Source: Erythrobacter sp. (GTDB taxonomy: Bacteria; Pseudomonadota; Alphaproteobacteria; Sphingomonadales; Sphingomonadaceae). Taken from it: 33,234 nt of DNA. The position numbers were made by a program, and so were the translations under genes. Numbering within the stretch: the stretch's first letter is position 1; each line of letters begins with the position of its first letter. Where the stretch lies: the NCBI GenBank assembly GCA_027311945.1, contig DAICXZ010000016.1, forward strand, positions 1 through 33,234, written 5' to 3'. Below the pieces are notes generated by a model. The model was not told the origin of the DNA, made no database searches, and worked only from the letters and a program-made list of their open reading frames with translations. Positions 8,337-16,764 of the stretch are shown here, piece after piece.

Positions 8337-9368
8337 ATGACATCGGCGCACACCTCTTCGGCCGGCTCGCGCTTCCCCGCGGGCAAACGGGCCTATCCGC
8401 ACCGCGACCTTATCGCCATTTCCCAGCTTGAGCGGCACGAGATCCTCTATCTGCTGGCCGAGGCCGAGCAATGGGTCGAGTTCAACCGCCGCGCCACCAA
8501 GCATTCGGATGCCTTGGCGGGTCTCACCATCATCAACGCCTTCTTCGAGAATTCGACGCGCACGCTGCTCAGCTTCGAGATCGCGGGCAAGCGGCTCGGG
8601 GCCGATGTGGTCAACATGCACGCCTCGCAGTCGAGCATCAAGAAGGGCGAGACGCTGATCGATACGGCGGTGACGCTGAACGCCATGCGCGCTGATGCCA
8701 TCGTGATCCGCCACGGGTCGAGCGGGGCCGTGGGGCTGATCGCGAGCAAGGTCGATTGCCCGGTGCTCAACGCGGGCGACGGGCAGCACGAGCACCCGAC
8801 GCAGGCGCTGCTTGATGCGCTGGCGCTGCGGCGCGCACTGCGTGAGCGGGGCGCGGACAGCGAAGATTTTACCGGGCTGACGGTGACGATCTGCGGCGAC
8901 ATCCTGCACAGCCGGGTGGCGCGCTCCAACATCCTGTCGTTGCAGGCACTGGGGGCGACGGTGCGCGCCTGTGCGCCGCCTGCGCTGATGCCGCAGGGGA
9001 TCGAGGCGATGGGCGTGCAACCGTTCCACGATTTTGACCGGGCGCTGGCCGGAACCGACGTGGTGATGATGCTGCGTCTCCAGAACGAACGCATGGACGG
9101 GCAGTTCATTCCTTCCCCGCGCGAATATCACCACCTTTACGGTCTCACTCGCGAGCGGCTCGCGAACCATGCGCCCGAGGCAATCGTGATGCATCCCGGC
9201 CCGATGAACCGCGGCGTCGAGATCGACAGCGACGTGGCCGACGATCCGGCGGTGTCGCTGATCACGGCGCAGGTCGAGATGGGCGTGGCGATCCGCATGG
9301 CCTGCCTCGATGTGCTGACCCGCCGCACGCGCGGTGTTGCCGGATGGAAAGACGGGGAGTGGGTATGA
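8337..9368 (+). CDS. pyrB: Aspartate carbamoyltransferase catalytic chain
   Basis: The 343-aa enzyme joins carbamoyl phosphate and aspartate in the first committed step of pyrimidine synthesis. Visible sites are the carbamoyl-phosphate loop FFENSTRT (STRT at 73-76), the SSIKKGET loop (99-106), EHPTQALLD (HPTQ 153-156), and the aspartate-domain ends RLQNER and [12 protein letters not shown] at 8337 was chosen because the family starts shortly before the helix [12 protein letters not shown]; an in-frame TTG lies one codon upstream. The stop overlaps the next gene as ATGA, so both subunits are probably made in equal amounts. The leader contains a small stem (8292-8297 with 8310-8315), with no clear attenuator. 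Confidence 0.97.
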   Translation: MTSAHTSSAGSRFPAGKRAYPHRDLIAISQLERHEILYLLAEAEQWVEFNRRATKHSDALAGLTIINAFFENSTRTLLSFEIAGKRLGADVVNMHASQSSIKKGETLIDTAVTLNAMRADAIVIRHGSSGAVGLIASKVDCPVLNAGDGQHEHPTQALLDALALRRALRERGADSEDFTGLTVTICGDILHSRVARSNILSLQALGATVRACAPPALMPQGIEAMGVQPFHDFDRALAGTDVVMMLRLQNERMDGQFIPSPREYHHLYGLTRERLANHAPEAIVMHPGPMNRGVEIDSDVADDPAVSLITAQVEMGVAIRMACLDVLTRRTRGVAGWKDGEWV

Positions 9369-10597
9369 AACAGCGCGCACCCCTTACGATTACGAATGGC
9401 CGTCTCGTCACGCCCCAGGGCGTGGTCGAGGGCTCTTTGCGCTGCGCCGATGGGCTGATCGTTGCCGTGGGCGACGTATCGCCGGAAGAGGGTGACAGCG
9501 TTGTCGATGCAGGCGGGCTGCTGATTGCGCCCGGTCTGGTCGATCTGGGCGTGTTCGCGGTCGACAAGCCGGCGTTTCACTTCGGCGGGATCACCCGCGC
9601 TGGGCTGATGCCCGATTGCTCGCCCTTGCTCGATCACCCTGCGCGGGTGCGGTTCATGGCGCAGAGCGGCAAGCCCGACTTTTGGGTCCACCCCTTCGCC
9701 GCCGCCACGATTGGCCTTGCGGGAGAGCAGCTGGCCGAACTCGCGCTGATGCGCGATGCCGGTGCGCGGGCGGTGGCGACCGGGCGGCACTGGATTGGCG
9801 ACAGCGGCGTGATGCTGCGGCTGATGCAGTATTCCGCCATGCTCGATCTGCCGGTGGTCGCCCATGCCGAGGATGCGGGGCTGGCGGGACGCGCGGCGGC
9901 TACGGCGGGCGAGATGGCGACGCGGCTGGGCCTGCCCTCCGCCCCCGCCGAGGCCGAGACGCTGGCGCTCGCGCGCGACATTGCGCTGGCCGAGATGACC
10001 GGAGCGCGCCTTCACGCGCGGCAGGTGACGACGAGGGCAGGGCTGGCGCTGGTGCGCGCGGCCAAGGCGCGCGGCGTGGCGGTTACCGCCGGGGTGACGC
10101 CTGCGCACTTCATGCTTTCAGACCTCGCCCTGGCCGACTTCCGCACCTTCGCTCGCCTCTCGCCGCCCTTGCGCTGCGAAGACGACCGGCAGGCCGTTAT
10201 CGAGGCCATTGGCGATGGTACAATTGATGCAATCGCCTCCGGTCACGATCCGCGCGGGCCGGAGGATAAGCGCCTGCCCTTCGCCGATGCCGAACCGGGC
10301 ATGGCGGGGGCCGAAACGCTGCTGGCCATGGTGCTGACGCTGGTGCGCGACGGAGTGATCGATATGGCGCGGGCCTTCGATCTTGTCGCGCGCAACCCGG
10401 CGCGGATTCTGGGTGTTGCGGCCGGCGTGCTGGAGCAGGAGGCCGAGGCCGATCTCCTGCTGGTCGACGAGGCCAAGCCCTGGGTGGTCGACCGGCGCAA
10501 GATGGCGGCGACAGCCGGCAACACTCCGTTCGATCGGCAGCCGACGGAAGGCCGTGTCACCCGCATCTGGAAGGGCGGCGTGGAAGTGGCGCTCTAA
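9365..10597 (+). CDS. Dihydroorotase-like protein, probably non-catalytic (PyrC'/PyrX)
   Basis: The 410-aa protein has the amidohydrolase fold and the dihydroorotase sequence order, but key residues are missing. The metal HxH after PGLVDL reads GVF (residues 62-64). The catalytic Asp of the usual TDHAPH is a Gly in SGHDPR (292-297), and the last His of that motif is Arg. His167 of the HxED block is kept. In Pseudomonas, an inactive dihydroorotase encoded next to pyrB is needed for assembly of the transcarbamoylase; the ATGA overlap with pyrB fits that role here. An active dihydroorotase should be encoded elsewhere in the genome. Many databases would label this pyrC. Confidence 0.88.
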   Translation: MKQRAPLTITNGRLVTPQGVVEGSLRCADGLIVAVGDVSPEEGDSVVDAGGLLIAPGLVDLGVFAVDKPAFHFGGITRAGLMPDCSPLLDHPARVRFMAQSGKPDFWVHPFAAATIGLAGEQLAELALMRDAGARAVATGRHWIGDSGVMLRLMQYSAMLDLPVVAHAEDAGLAGRAAATAGEMATRLGLPSAPAEAETLALARDIALAEMTGARLHARQVTTRAGLALVRAAKARGVAVTAGVTPAHFMLSDLALADFRTFARLSPPLRCEDDRQAVIEAIGDGTIDAIASGHDPRGPEDKRLPFADAEPGMAGAETLLAMVLTLVRDGVIDMARAFDLVARNPARILGVAAGVLEQEAEADLLLVDEAKPWVVDRRKMAATAGNTPFDRQPTEGRVTRIWKGGVEVAL

Positions 10598-10604
10598 AGC
10601 GAAA

Positions 10605-10635
10605 CGGGCCGCCATCCGGTTGGAATGGCGACCCG
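10605..10635. terminator. Stem-loop between convergent genes
   Basis: The arms CGGGCCGCCAT (10605-10615) and ATGGCGACCCG (10625-10635) pair over 11 positions with a single C-A mismatch around a 9-nt loop. The hairpin lies 8 bp after the pyrC-like stop, between convergent genes. No T tract follows on either strand, so intrinsic termination is uncertain. Confidence 0.4.
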
Positions 10636-10674
10636 CTGGGGGGAACCCCCGGAGTTCCGAGAGGCGCGGCGCCC

Positions 10675-12027
10675 CTAGTTGACCGCGCCGGGCAGCGGAT
10701 TGGCTGCCGACCAGCTGATGCAGCCCGTGCCTGCCGAGCGCACGTCGCGGCACATCGCCGCGCTGGCACTGCGGTCGAACCCACCGGCGGACACGCGCCA
10801 GTAGCGCTTGCCGCGCACACTCGCCTGCGTGATCACCATGTCGTGAGCGGCGAGCGCGGGAAAGCGGCTGAGATAGATGTTCCAGGCCCGGCGTGCGCCT
10901 GCTTCGCTAGTGAAGCTGCCCAGCTGGACCAGATGGCTCGCATCTGCGCTGCGGCTGACGACCGGCGCTGCCACCGGCGATACAATGCGCGGGCGCGCTG
11001 CCGCCGGAAGCCGCTGAACCACCGGGGTGCTGACGAAGGCCAGACTGTCCCTCGCGGTGGCGCGCTCGATGGTGCTTGGGCCGGGGCCAACGTCGGTGAA
11101 GGCCTTTGCAAAGTTGCTCGGGGCGGCCGGGGCAGCCGGAGCCGGCTCCATCGTCAGCGTGGCTGCGGTTTCGGCTTCGTTTGCGGTGGCCAAATGCACA
11201 CGGCCAGCAGTGGAGCTCAGCGCAGGCACATCGCCCAGCGCGGCCAGTTCGGCACCGTCATAGACGGGGCTGGGGAAGCTCTCGATCTCGGCGTACTGCG
11301 GTGCGCCATGGGCGGGCGAAAGCGCCAGCGCGACCGGTTGGCCCGCATCCTGAATGTTCGTGGGTGCGCCAATCAGGCTGGAGATGCGGCGCTGATAGGC
11401 ATCGGCACTGGCAAGACCCGCCCATTCTTCCAGCCGGGCATTCACTTCACTCATGGGAAGATCCTGCTGCGCCATCAGCCGTGCCTCGCGCCAGCGTCCG
11501 GCCATGGCAAATGCATAGGCGAGGTTCTGGCGCATCTTGACCGTGTTCTCGCCCGCGCGGATCGCATTCGACATGAGGTGAATGCCGCGCTCGGGCTGAC
11601 CGGCGAGCGACATCGCAAGGCCAAGGTCGGCCGGGGCGATCTCGCTGCCCCAGATGTCGAGCAGTTCGACCGCTTCGGGATACTTCGCCTGCGCGATCTG
11701 GGCGAGCGCCAGACTCAGCGCTGCGCGGGGGCTGGCTTCGCCAAGGTCCATCGCATCGGTGAAGGTCGTTTCCGCCGAGGCGAAACGCCCGGCGTCGAGA
11801 TAGGCATCGCCCAGAGCAAGGCGCAGCGCCGCATTGTGCGGGCTTGCGGCGACAGCGGCCTCAGCCAGTTCGACCGCGGCATTGGCTTCGGCCAGCTGAG
11901 CGGGCACATCTGCGCGCGCTGCCTGGGTCTGGGCGGCAGGCCCGCCAGCGCAGCCACTGACCAATGCGGCGGCAATGGCCGAGGCGAGGCCCAGGCGAAG
12001 CGCGGTCTTGGACGTTGTGCTCGTCAT
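10675..12027 (-). CDS. TPR and SPOR domain lipoprotein
   Basis: The 450-aa protein starts with a lipoprotein signal ending in ALVSGC, with the lipid-bearing cysteine at residue 26. Residues 45-215 form TPR-like helical pairs (EAAVAASPHNAALRLALGDAYLDAGRFASAETTF and similar). A Pro/Ala-rich linker leads to a SPOR domain at about 365-445 (SHLVQLGSFTSEAGARRAWNIY). SPOR domains bind denuded septal peptidoglycan, so a role at the envelope or division site is inferred. The ATG at 12027 is chosen because GAGGG lies 10 nt upstream; the ATG at 12036 is too close to it. The ParA gene ends 34 bp upstream on the same strand, so the two are probably co-transcribed. Confidence 0.85.
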   Translation of the reverse strand: MTSTTSKTALRLGLASAIAAALVSGCAGGPAAQTQAARADVPAQLAEANAAVELAEAAVAASPHNAALRLALGDAYLDAGRFASAETTFTDAMDLGEASPRAALSLALAQIAQAKYPEAVELLDIWGSEIAPADLGLAMSLAGQPERGIHLMSNAIRAGENTVKMRQNLAYAFAMAGRWREARLMAQQDLPMSEVNARLEEWAGLASADAYQRRISSLIGAPTNIQDAGQPVALALSPAHGAPQYAEIESFPSPVYDGAELAALGDVPALSSTAGRVHLATANEAETAATLTMEPAPAAPAAPSNFAKAFTDVGPGPSTIERATARDSLAFVSTPVVQRLPAAARPRIVSPVAAPVVSRSADASHLVQLGSFTSEAGARRAWNIYLSRFPALAAHDMVITQASVRGKRYWRVSAGGFDRSASAAMCRDVRSAGTGCISWSAANPLPGAVN

Positions 12028-12061
12028 CGATTTCATTCCCTCGACCCTCGGTTCGTCTGGC

Positions 12062-12778
12062 TTACTGCGCCACCCGGCGACCGAACCCGCCTTGCGGCCG
12101 GGCACCGATGCCTTGCTGCGAGACCTTCTGGTGGCCGGAGAAAACAGTGCGGCGGAAGTTCTTTTCGAGCCGGTCGGCGATGTAGGTCCACAGCGCGGTG
12201 ACTTCCTGTGCGCTGCGTCCTTCGGGATCCACCTCCATCACCGTGCGCCCGTCGATCATCGAGGCGGCGAAATCGGTGCGGTGGTGCAGGGTGATCGGCG
12301 CGACCGTGCCGTGCTGCGACAGCGCGACGGCGGCCTCGGAGGTGATCCGGGCCTTGGGGGTGGCACCGTTCATGACGAAGATCAGCGGCTTGCCCGCGCG
12401 TTCGCACAGGTCAACCGTCGCGCCCACGGCGCGCAGGTCGTGCGGGCTGGGGCGGGTGGGGACGACCATCAACTCGGCCACCGCGATCACCGACTGGATC
12501 GCCATGGTAATGGCGGGCGGCGTATCGATGACGGCCAGCTTGAATCCCTGCTGGCGCAGGATGGCAAGATCGTTGGCGAGGCGGGCGACGGTGGTCTGGG
12601 CGAAGGCGGGAAAATCTTCCTCGCGCTCGTTCCACCAGTCGGCCAGCGAACCTTGCGGATCGATGTCGATCAGCACGACCGGCCCGGCGCCGGCGCGCTG
12701 CGCCTGCACGGCCAGATGGCCTGACAGCGTGGTCTTCCCCGAACCACCCTTCTGTGATGCCAATGCCAGTACGCGCAA
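12062..12778 (-). CDS. ParA/MinD-family ATPase (orphan, no ParB)
   Basis: The 238-aa protein has a deviant Walker A motif KGGSGKTT (10-17) with the signature lysine, followed by VLIDIDPQGSLADWW and AVIDTPPA (Walker B region). This family forms ATP-dependent dimers on DNA or membranes and positions cargo. The start is TTG at 12778: AAAGGGGA lies 8 nt upstream, and the family begins directly before VLALASQKGG. The longer frame from 12829 adds non-homologous residues. No parB or centromere-like repeat is visible. The partner may be the SPOR lipoprotein that follows, so a role in placing envelope or division proteins is more likely than plasmid partition. Confidence 0.88.
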   Translation of the reverse strand: MRVLALASQKGGSGKTTLSGHLAVQAQRAGAGPVVLIDIDPQGSLADWWNEREEDFPAFAQTTVARLANDLAILRQQGFKLAVIDTPPAITMAIQSVIAVAELMVVPTRPSPHDLRAVGATVDLCERAGKPLIFVMNGATPKARITSEAAVALSQHGTVAPITLHHRTDFAASMIDGRTVMEVDPEGRSAQEVTALWTYIADRLEKNFRRTVFSGHQKVSQQGIGARPQGGFGRRVAQ

Positions 12779-13034
12779 GGCGTGTCCCCTTTGAAAAGCG
12801 TAGGTCAAACAAGGCACCCGGAGGCGCATTGAATGCTGACTTCGCAGATCACCGTTTATTTTGGGTTAAGCCAGCGCCCGTTGACCTGCCCTTTTTGCCG
12901 TCGGGCTGACGTTTGTGGGGCTTGGGCTGACCCCGCCTACGTAAAGGCACGGAGAATAAACTCTTTGCTAAACCCTGATTTACTATGACAGGCTCGTATT
13001 GGCGGGCATTGGCCTCGTCGCCTGAGGAAGCGGG
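12779..13034. promoter_or_regulatory. Divergent intergenic region between ParA and Sel1/SPOR genes
   Basis: These 256 bp separate two leftward genes from a rightward SPOR gene and must carry promoters for both. They are AT-richer than the surrounding DNA, for example around 12849-12865 and 12950-12985. I see no long repeat or recognised operator. A long antisense frame on the minus strand through this region is a GC-bias shadow. Confidence 0.4.
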
Positions 13035-14174
13035 ATGGTTCTGCGCACGAAAACCGGCACTGTATTTACCCTTGTCGCCGCAGCAGCGCTGATGGCGGGA
13101 GGCCCGCTGCTGGCCAATGTTCGCGAAGGGGTCGATGCGTGGAGCCGGGGTGACTATTCCGCAGCGGTCGCGCTGTGGGAAGGCCCGGCGGCGGCGGGTG
13201 ATCCCGATGCCCTGTTCAATCTGGCGCAGGCCTATCGGCTCGGGCGGGGTGTGCCATCGGACATGGCCAGAGCCGAAGAGCTTTATCGCCGCGCGGCCGA
13301 GGCGGGGCATCTGCAGGCCGCCGATACCTATGGCCTGATGCTGTTTCAGAGCGGGCGGCACCTGAGCGCCTTGCCCTATGTCGAGGCGGCGGCGCGCCGC
13401 GGCGATCCACGTGCGCAGTATCTGCTTGGAATTGCACACTTCAACGGCGACCTGGCTGAGCGGGACTGGGTGCGGGCCTATGCCCTGCTGACGCTGGCCA
13501 ATGCGCAGGGCCTGCCGCAGGCCGCCCCCGCGCTTGCCGAGATGGATCAGTATATCCCGCTGGATCAGCGCCAGCAGGCAGCAGCGCTGGCAATGCAACT
13601 TCAGAACGAGGCCGAGAGAGCGCGCGCGGTCGAACTGGCGCAGGTCGACTTCGCCGGAGCGCAGGCGGTGGGCGAGGGCGTTGCAAGCCCTCCTGCCGCA
13701 ACATCGCAGGTGCCGCGGCCTATTCCGAGTACGGCGGTATCGCCGTCGGTTTCTGCCGCGCGGGCCGCTTTGGCCGAGGCGAGCCGGGCCGATGGCACCG
13801 AAAGCCCTGCGGAAGCCGGGGCGAGCTTTGCCCGTGCGCCTCGGGCTACTGCTGCACCGCCTCCCGCACCAGCACGACCAGCACCGCCTCCCGCCCGCGT
13901 GGCGGTTGCCGAATCGGAGGCTCCTCCAGCAGCTTCCGCGATGACAGGGCCATGGAAAGTGCAACTTGGCGCATTCTCGGTGCAGGGCAATGCGGAGCGG
14001 TTGTGGTCTTCGCTGGCTGGCCGCAGCGAACTGGCCGGGGCGGAGCGCCTGCTGGTGCCGACCGGCCGCGTCACGCGCCTGCTGGCGGGCGGCTACCCGA
14101 GCCGCAGCGCGGCTGAGGCCGCATGTTCAGCGCTCAAACGCGGCGGGCACGATTGTCTCGTCACGCGCGATTGA
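13035..14174 (+). CDS. Sel1-repeat and SPOR domain protein
   Basis: The 379-aa protein has a Sec signal (about residues 7-27, ending GGPLLA). Sel1-like repeats follow at about 30-165 (DPDALFNLAQAYRLGRGVPSDMARAEELYRRAAEAGH; GDPRAQYLLGIAHFNGD). A long Ala/Pro-rich linker leads to a C-terminal SPOR domain (PWKVQLGAFSVQGNAERLW to the end). The likely location is the periplasm, binding peptidoglycan. It is divergent from the ParA/SPOR lipoprotein pair and has similar architecture, helical repeats plus SPOR, so the two may work in the same envelope process. GAAGCGGG precedes the ATG at 13035. Confidence 0.85.
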   Translation: MVLRTKTGTVFTLVAAAALMAGGPLLANVREGVDAWSRGDYSAAVALWEGPAAAGDPDALFNLAQAYRLGRGVPSDMARAEELYRRAAEAGHLQAADTYGLMLFQSGRHLSALPYVEAAARRGDPRAQYLLGIAHFNGDLAERDWVRAYALLTLANAQGLPQAAPALAEMDQYIPLDQRQQAAALAMQLQNEAERARAVELAQVDFAGAQAVGEGVASPPAATSQVPRPIPSTAVSPSVSAARAALAEASRADGTESPAEAGASFARAPRATAAPPPAPARPAPPPARVAVAESEAPPAASAMTGPWKVQLGAFSVQGNAERLWSSLAGRSELAGAERLLVPTGRVTRLLAGGYPSRSAAEAACSALKRGGHDCLVTRD

Positions 14175-14230
14175 GGCGCAGGCGAATAGTCTTCCTCCCC
14201 GCGCGCGACCTCTGCTAGCCACTTGTGGCC

Positions 14231-15514
14231 ATGCCGACGAGCGCCCCCCTGTCAGACCACACCGAGGCGCGTCCCGTTGCCGCCTCGCGGCGCTTGTCGA
14301 GCCTCGACTTCATTCGCGGGGTTGCGGTGCTCGGCATCCTTGTCGCCAATGTGGTCGGCTTTGGCCAGCCGCTTGATGCCTACATGTGGCCGGGGGCCTT
14401 CCTGACCCCGCATGGCGAGGCGTCAAACTGGCTCTGGGTGGCGCAATTCGTGCTCGTCGATGGCAAGCTCAGGGGGCTGTTCTCGCTGCTGTTCGGTGCG
14501 GGGCTGGCGCTGATGGCCGAGAAGGCCGGCGAGGACGGGCGCGAAGGGCTGATCGGCCTGCAACTGCGCCGTCTGGGCTGGTTGCTGGTGTTCGGCCTGA
14601 TCCACTTTTTCTTCCTGTGGCGCGGCGATATTCTCGTGCTCTATGCGCTGATGGGCATGGCCGCGCTGCTGTTCGTGCACTGGCCACGGATGAACCTGCT
14701 GGTGCTGGGTGTCCTGCTCTATGTTCTGGGCATGGTGATCAACATGGCGATCATGGCGGCCCCGTTCCTGATCACCGAGACCAGCCTTGGTGCGGGCGCC
14801 GCCATGGCCGAAACGCGGGCCGAACTGATAGCGGCTGAGCAGGCGGCGATCATCAGCGATCAGGCGGATATGGCGATCCTGACCACTGGCAGCTATGCCG
14901 AGTTCGTTGCGCACAATCTGGCGCAGCACCTTTCCGAGCCCTTGGCCGGGGCCTTGCTTTACCTGTTCGAGACCTTGCCGCTGATCCTGATCGGCATGGC
15001 GCTCTATCGCTATGGCCTGTTCAGCGGCGGCCTCGATGCTGTGCGCCAGCGCTGGTGGGGCTGGGTGGGCGTGTTGCTCGGCTCGCTGGTGACGCTGGCG
15101 GTGGGGCTGTGGATCAAGGCGACGGGGCTCACCTACTGGGGCACGCTGGCGGGGTTCATGGCCTTCTCGCACCTGCCGCGCCTGCCGGTGATCATGGGGC
15201 TCGCGGCGCTGCTCGCGCTGGCCTCGCCACGATGTAATGGATGGCTCGCGCAGCGGTTGCGGGCGACGGGGCAAATGGCCTTCAGCAACTATCTCGGCAC
15301 ATCTGTGGTGATGGTGCTGGTGTTCCACCCCTGGGCGGGCGGGCTGTGGGGCAAGCTCACCCGGCCGGAGCTCTATCTGGTGGCGCTGAGCGGCTGTGTG
15401 CTGATGCTCGCCTGGTCGCAGCCGTGGCTGGCGCGCTTTCGGTTCGGCCCGCTCGAATGGCTGTGGCGCTGCCTCACCTATGGCCGCCGGTTTCCGCTCC
15501 GCCGCCAAGGCTAA
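14231..15514 (+). CDS. DUF418 (YeiB-like) multi-pass membrane protein
   Basis: The 427-aa protein begins with the family signature RLSSLDFIRGVAVLGILVANVVGFG. About eight to ten hydrophobic helices follow, with charged loops such as DGKLRGLFSLLFGAGLALM, RRLGWLLVFGLIHFFFLWRGDILVLYAL and, near the end, GQMAFSNYLGTSVVMVLVFHP. This pattern defines the DUF418 family, related to acyltransferase-3 proteins. Its substrate is unknown, and transport or membrane acyl transfer are only guesses. ATG at 14231 is preferred over GTG at 14225; neither has a strong ribosome site. It is not clearly in an operon, with 56 bp after the SPOR gene and 73 bp before bfd. Confidence 0.9.
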   Translation: MPTSAPLSDHTEARPVAASRRLSSLDFIRGVAVLGILVANVVGFGQPLDAYMWPGAFLTPHGEASNWLWVAQFVLVDGKLRGLFSLLFGAGLALMAEKAGEDGREGLIGLQLRRLGWLLVFGLIHFFFLWRGDILVLYALMGMAALLFVHWPRMNLLVLGVLLYVLGMVINMAIMAAPFLITETSLGAGAAMAETRAELIAAEQAAIISDQADMAILTTGSYAEFVAHNLAQHLSEPLAGALLYLFETLPLILIGMALYRYGLFSGGLDAVRQRWWGWVGVLLGSLVTLAVGLWIKATGLTYWGTLAGFMAFSHLPRLPVIMGLAALLALASPRCNGWLAQRLRATGQMAFSNYLGTSVVMVLVFHPWAGGLWGKLTRPELYLVALSGCVLMLAWSQPWLARFRFGPLEWLWRCLTYGRRFPLRRQG

Positions 15515-15530
15515 TTTCACCCTTGATATT

Positions 15531-15571
15531 GCGAATAGATCGCATAGATTGGCTCGTGCGAATCAATCGCA
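15531..15571. promoter_or_regulatory. Two iron-box-like direct repeats before bfd
   Basis: GCGAATAGATCGCA (15531-15544) and GCGAATCAATCGCA (15558-15571) match at 12 of 14 positions and have centres 27 bp apart. Each has GCGA and TCGC arms around a 5-nt spacer, giving dyad symmetry. They lie directly upstream of the bacterioferritin-associated ferredoxin start at 15588, where iron-dependent control is expected. The GCGAAT core resembles Fur-type sites proposed in alphaproteobacteria, but I cannot confirm the regulator (Fur, Irr or another). Confidence 0.5.
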
Positions 15572-15587
15572 GGAGTGGGCCAGGTCA

Positions 15588-15782
15588 ATGTACATCTGCA
15601 TCTGCAATGCCATCAAGGAATGCGAGCTGCGCAAGGCTGCGCGGCTTTGTCCTGGCGGTGCGGAAGGTGTCTATGGCGCGTTGGGCAAGAAGCCGAACTG
15701 CGGCCACTGCCTGGAAGAGGCCGACGAACTGATCGCGGAAGAGCGCAGTTCGGTCCTCGCCCCGGCCAATATTGCGGCCTGA
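15588..15782 (+). CDS. bfd: Bacterioferritin-associated ferredoxin
   Basis: The 64-aa protein carries the four [2Fe-2S] cysteines of the Bfd family. Cys4 and Cys6 form the N-terminal CxC in YICICNAIKE, and Cys38 and Cys41 lie in KKPNCGHCLEEAD. Bfd reduces the haem of bacterioferritin so stored iron can be released. The bacterioferritin gene 123 bp downstream is its expected partner. AGGAG lies about 13 nt before the ATG at 15588. The two iron-box-like repeats overlap the likely promoter. The protein is a normal length for the family. Confidence 0.95.
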   Translation: MYICICNAIKECELRKAARLCPGGAEGVYGALGKKPNCGHCLEEADELIAEERSSVLAPANIAA

Positions 15783-15796
15783 TTTGCATTCGCAAA
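15783..15796. promoter_or_regulatory. Palindrome between bfd and bfr
   Basis: TTTGCATTCGCAAA has 5-bp inverted arms (TTTGC/GCAAA) around ATTC. It starts immediately after the bfd stop and lies 110 bp before bfr. It shares the ATTCGC/GCGAAT core with the two repeats upstream of bfd, so the same regulator could act here. Confidence 0.4.
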
Positions 15797-15905
15797 AGCG
15801 CAGTTTTCTGCCATTTTTTGACGTCGGGAACGCAGAATTCGCTTGCCCTGCCGCGGCATGGTGGCCCACATGGCCGCACACCCCCTAAGCCAGCGGAGAA
15901 AGCAC

Positions 15906-16388
15906 ATGAAGGGCGACGAAAAGGTCATCGAGTTCCTCAACAAGGCACTCACCAATGAACTGACCGCCATCAACCAGTACTGGCTGCACTACCGCGTGCT
16001 GAAGGACTGGGGCGTGCACAAGCTGGCCGAATACGAGCGGCACGAGAGCATCGACGAGATGAAGCATGCCGACATTCTGGCCGAACGCATCCTGTTCCTC
16101 GGCGGGCTGCCCAACTTTCAGGCCATCCACCGTCTGAAGGTGGGCGAGACGGTCGAGGAAATCCTCAAGGCCGATCTGGCGATGGAGAACGAGGCCATCC
16201 CTCTGCTGCGCGATGCGATCGCCCATGCCGAGATCGTGCGCGACTATGTCAGCCGCGACCTGTTCGCCTCGATCCTCGAAAGCGAGGAAGAGCATGTCGA
16301 CTTCCTCGAAACGCAGTTCGACATGATCGAACGGATGGGCCTGCAGAACTACGTGCAGCTTAACAGTTCGGCGCCCAGCGAAGGCTGA
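15906..16388 (+). CDS. bfr: Bacterioferritin
   Basis: The 160-aa ferritin-like subunit forms a 24-mer iron store. All di-iron ligands are at canonical positions: Glu18, Glu51, His54, Glu94, Glu127 and His130. Met52, the haem ligand shared between subunits, is also present, so this should be a haem-containing, ferroxidase-active form. GGAGAAAGCAC precedes the ATG at 15906; the in-frame extension to 15843 has no similarity to ferritins. It lies downstream of bfd on the same strand. A GC-rich hairpin follows. Confidence 0.97.
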   Translation: MKGDEKVIEFLNKALTNELTAINQYWLHYRVLKDWGVHKLAEYERHESIDEMKHADILAERILFLGGLPNFQAIHRLKVGETVEEILKADLAMENEAIPLLRDAIAHAEIVRDYVSRDLFASILESEEEHVDFLETQFDMIERMGLQNYVQLNSSAPSEG

Positions 16389-16394
16389 TCGCGC

Positions 16395-16418
16395 GCGCCC
16401 GGCGAGGCCGCCGGGCGC
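16395..16418. terminator. GC-rich hairpin after bfr
   Basis: GCGCCCGGC (16395-16403) and GCCGGGCGC (16410-16418) form a perfect 9-bp stem with a 6-nt loop. It lies 6 bp after the bfr stop and just before the end of the convergent 68-aa gene. No T run follows, so it may act as a weak bidirectional terminator or an RNA 3' end protector. Confidence 0.5.
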
Positions 16419-16423
16419 AACGC

Positions 16424-16630
16424 TCAGTCCACTTGCCAGAAGGGCATGCGTTCGCGGTTGGCGCGGCGGACGCTGGCGAGCCTGCGGTCCTTCTGCCAGA
16501 CTTCGGCGACCCCGGAGTCCATGACGATGTCGGTCACGATCAAGGCGGTGCGCAGATCAGGCACGTCGAAAATCATGGGCGACCCGCCTGCTGCGGATGC
16601 GGGTGAAATGTGCAGCGAATAGCGATCCAT
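16424..16630 (-). CDS. Small conserved-looking protein, 68 aa
   Basis: I do not recognise the family. The protein reads MDRYSLHISPASAAGG, then MIFDVPDLRTALIVTDIVMDSGVAEVWQKDRRLASVRRAN, ending FWQVD. It has a mixed alpha/beta look with no cysteines and no signal peptide. Support for expression is a GAGAGG ribosome site about 6 nt before the ATG at 16630 and normal codon use. It lies downstream of der on the same strand (134 bp gap) and ends convergent with bfr. The four extra residues of the longer frame are unlikely. Confidence 0.6.
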   Translation of the reverse strand: MDRYSLHISPASAAGGSPMIFDVPDLRTALIVTDIVMDSGVAEVWQKDRRLASVRRANRERMPFWQVD

Positions 16631-16764
16631 AAGACCTCTCAAATTCAGCCGCAGGGTTCAAGTTCCCGCGAGCTCTTGCTTGGCCCCGGAATCCTTGTCG
16701 CACAAAAATTGCGCAGAATTATGTCAGTAAGTATCGCAGATGTATCGTCGGCCGAAATCTTCGC

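Noticed and set aside
8259-9380. Minus-strand open frame opposite pyrB
   Set aside because: Its composition (His/Arg-rich) and full overlap with a clear pyrB show it is a shadow.
12849-13964. Long minus-strand open frame of 371 codons
   Set aside because: It runs antisense through the Sel1/SPOR gene, is rich in Arg/Gly/Pro and Cys as GC-biased shadows are, and has no recognisable motif.
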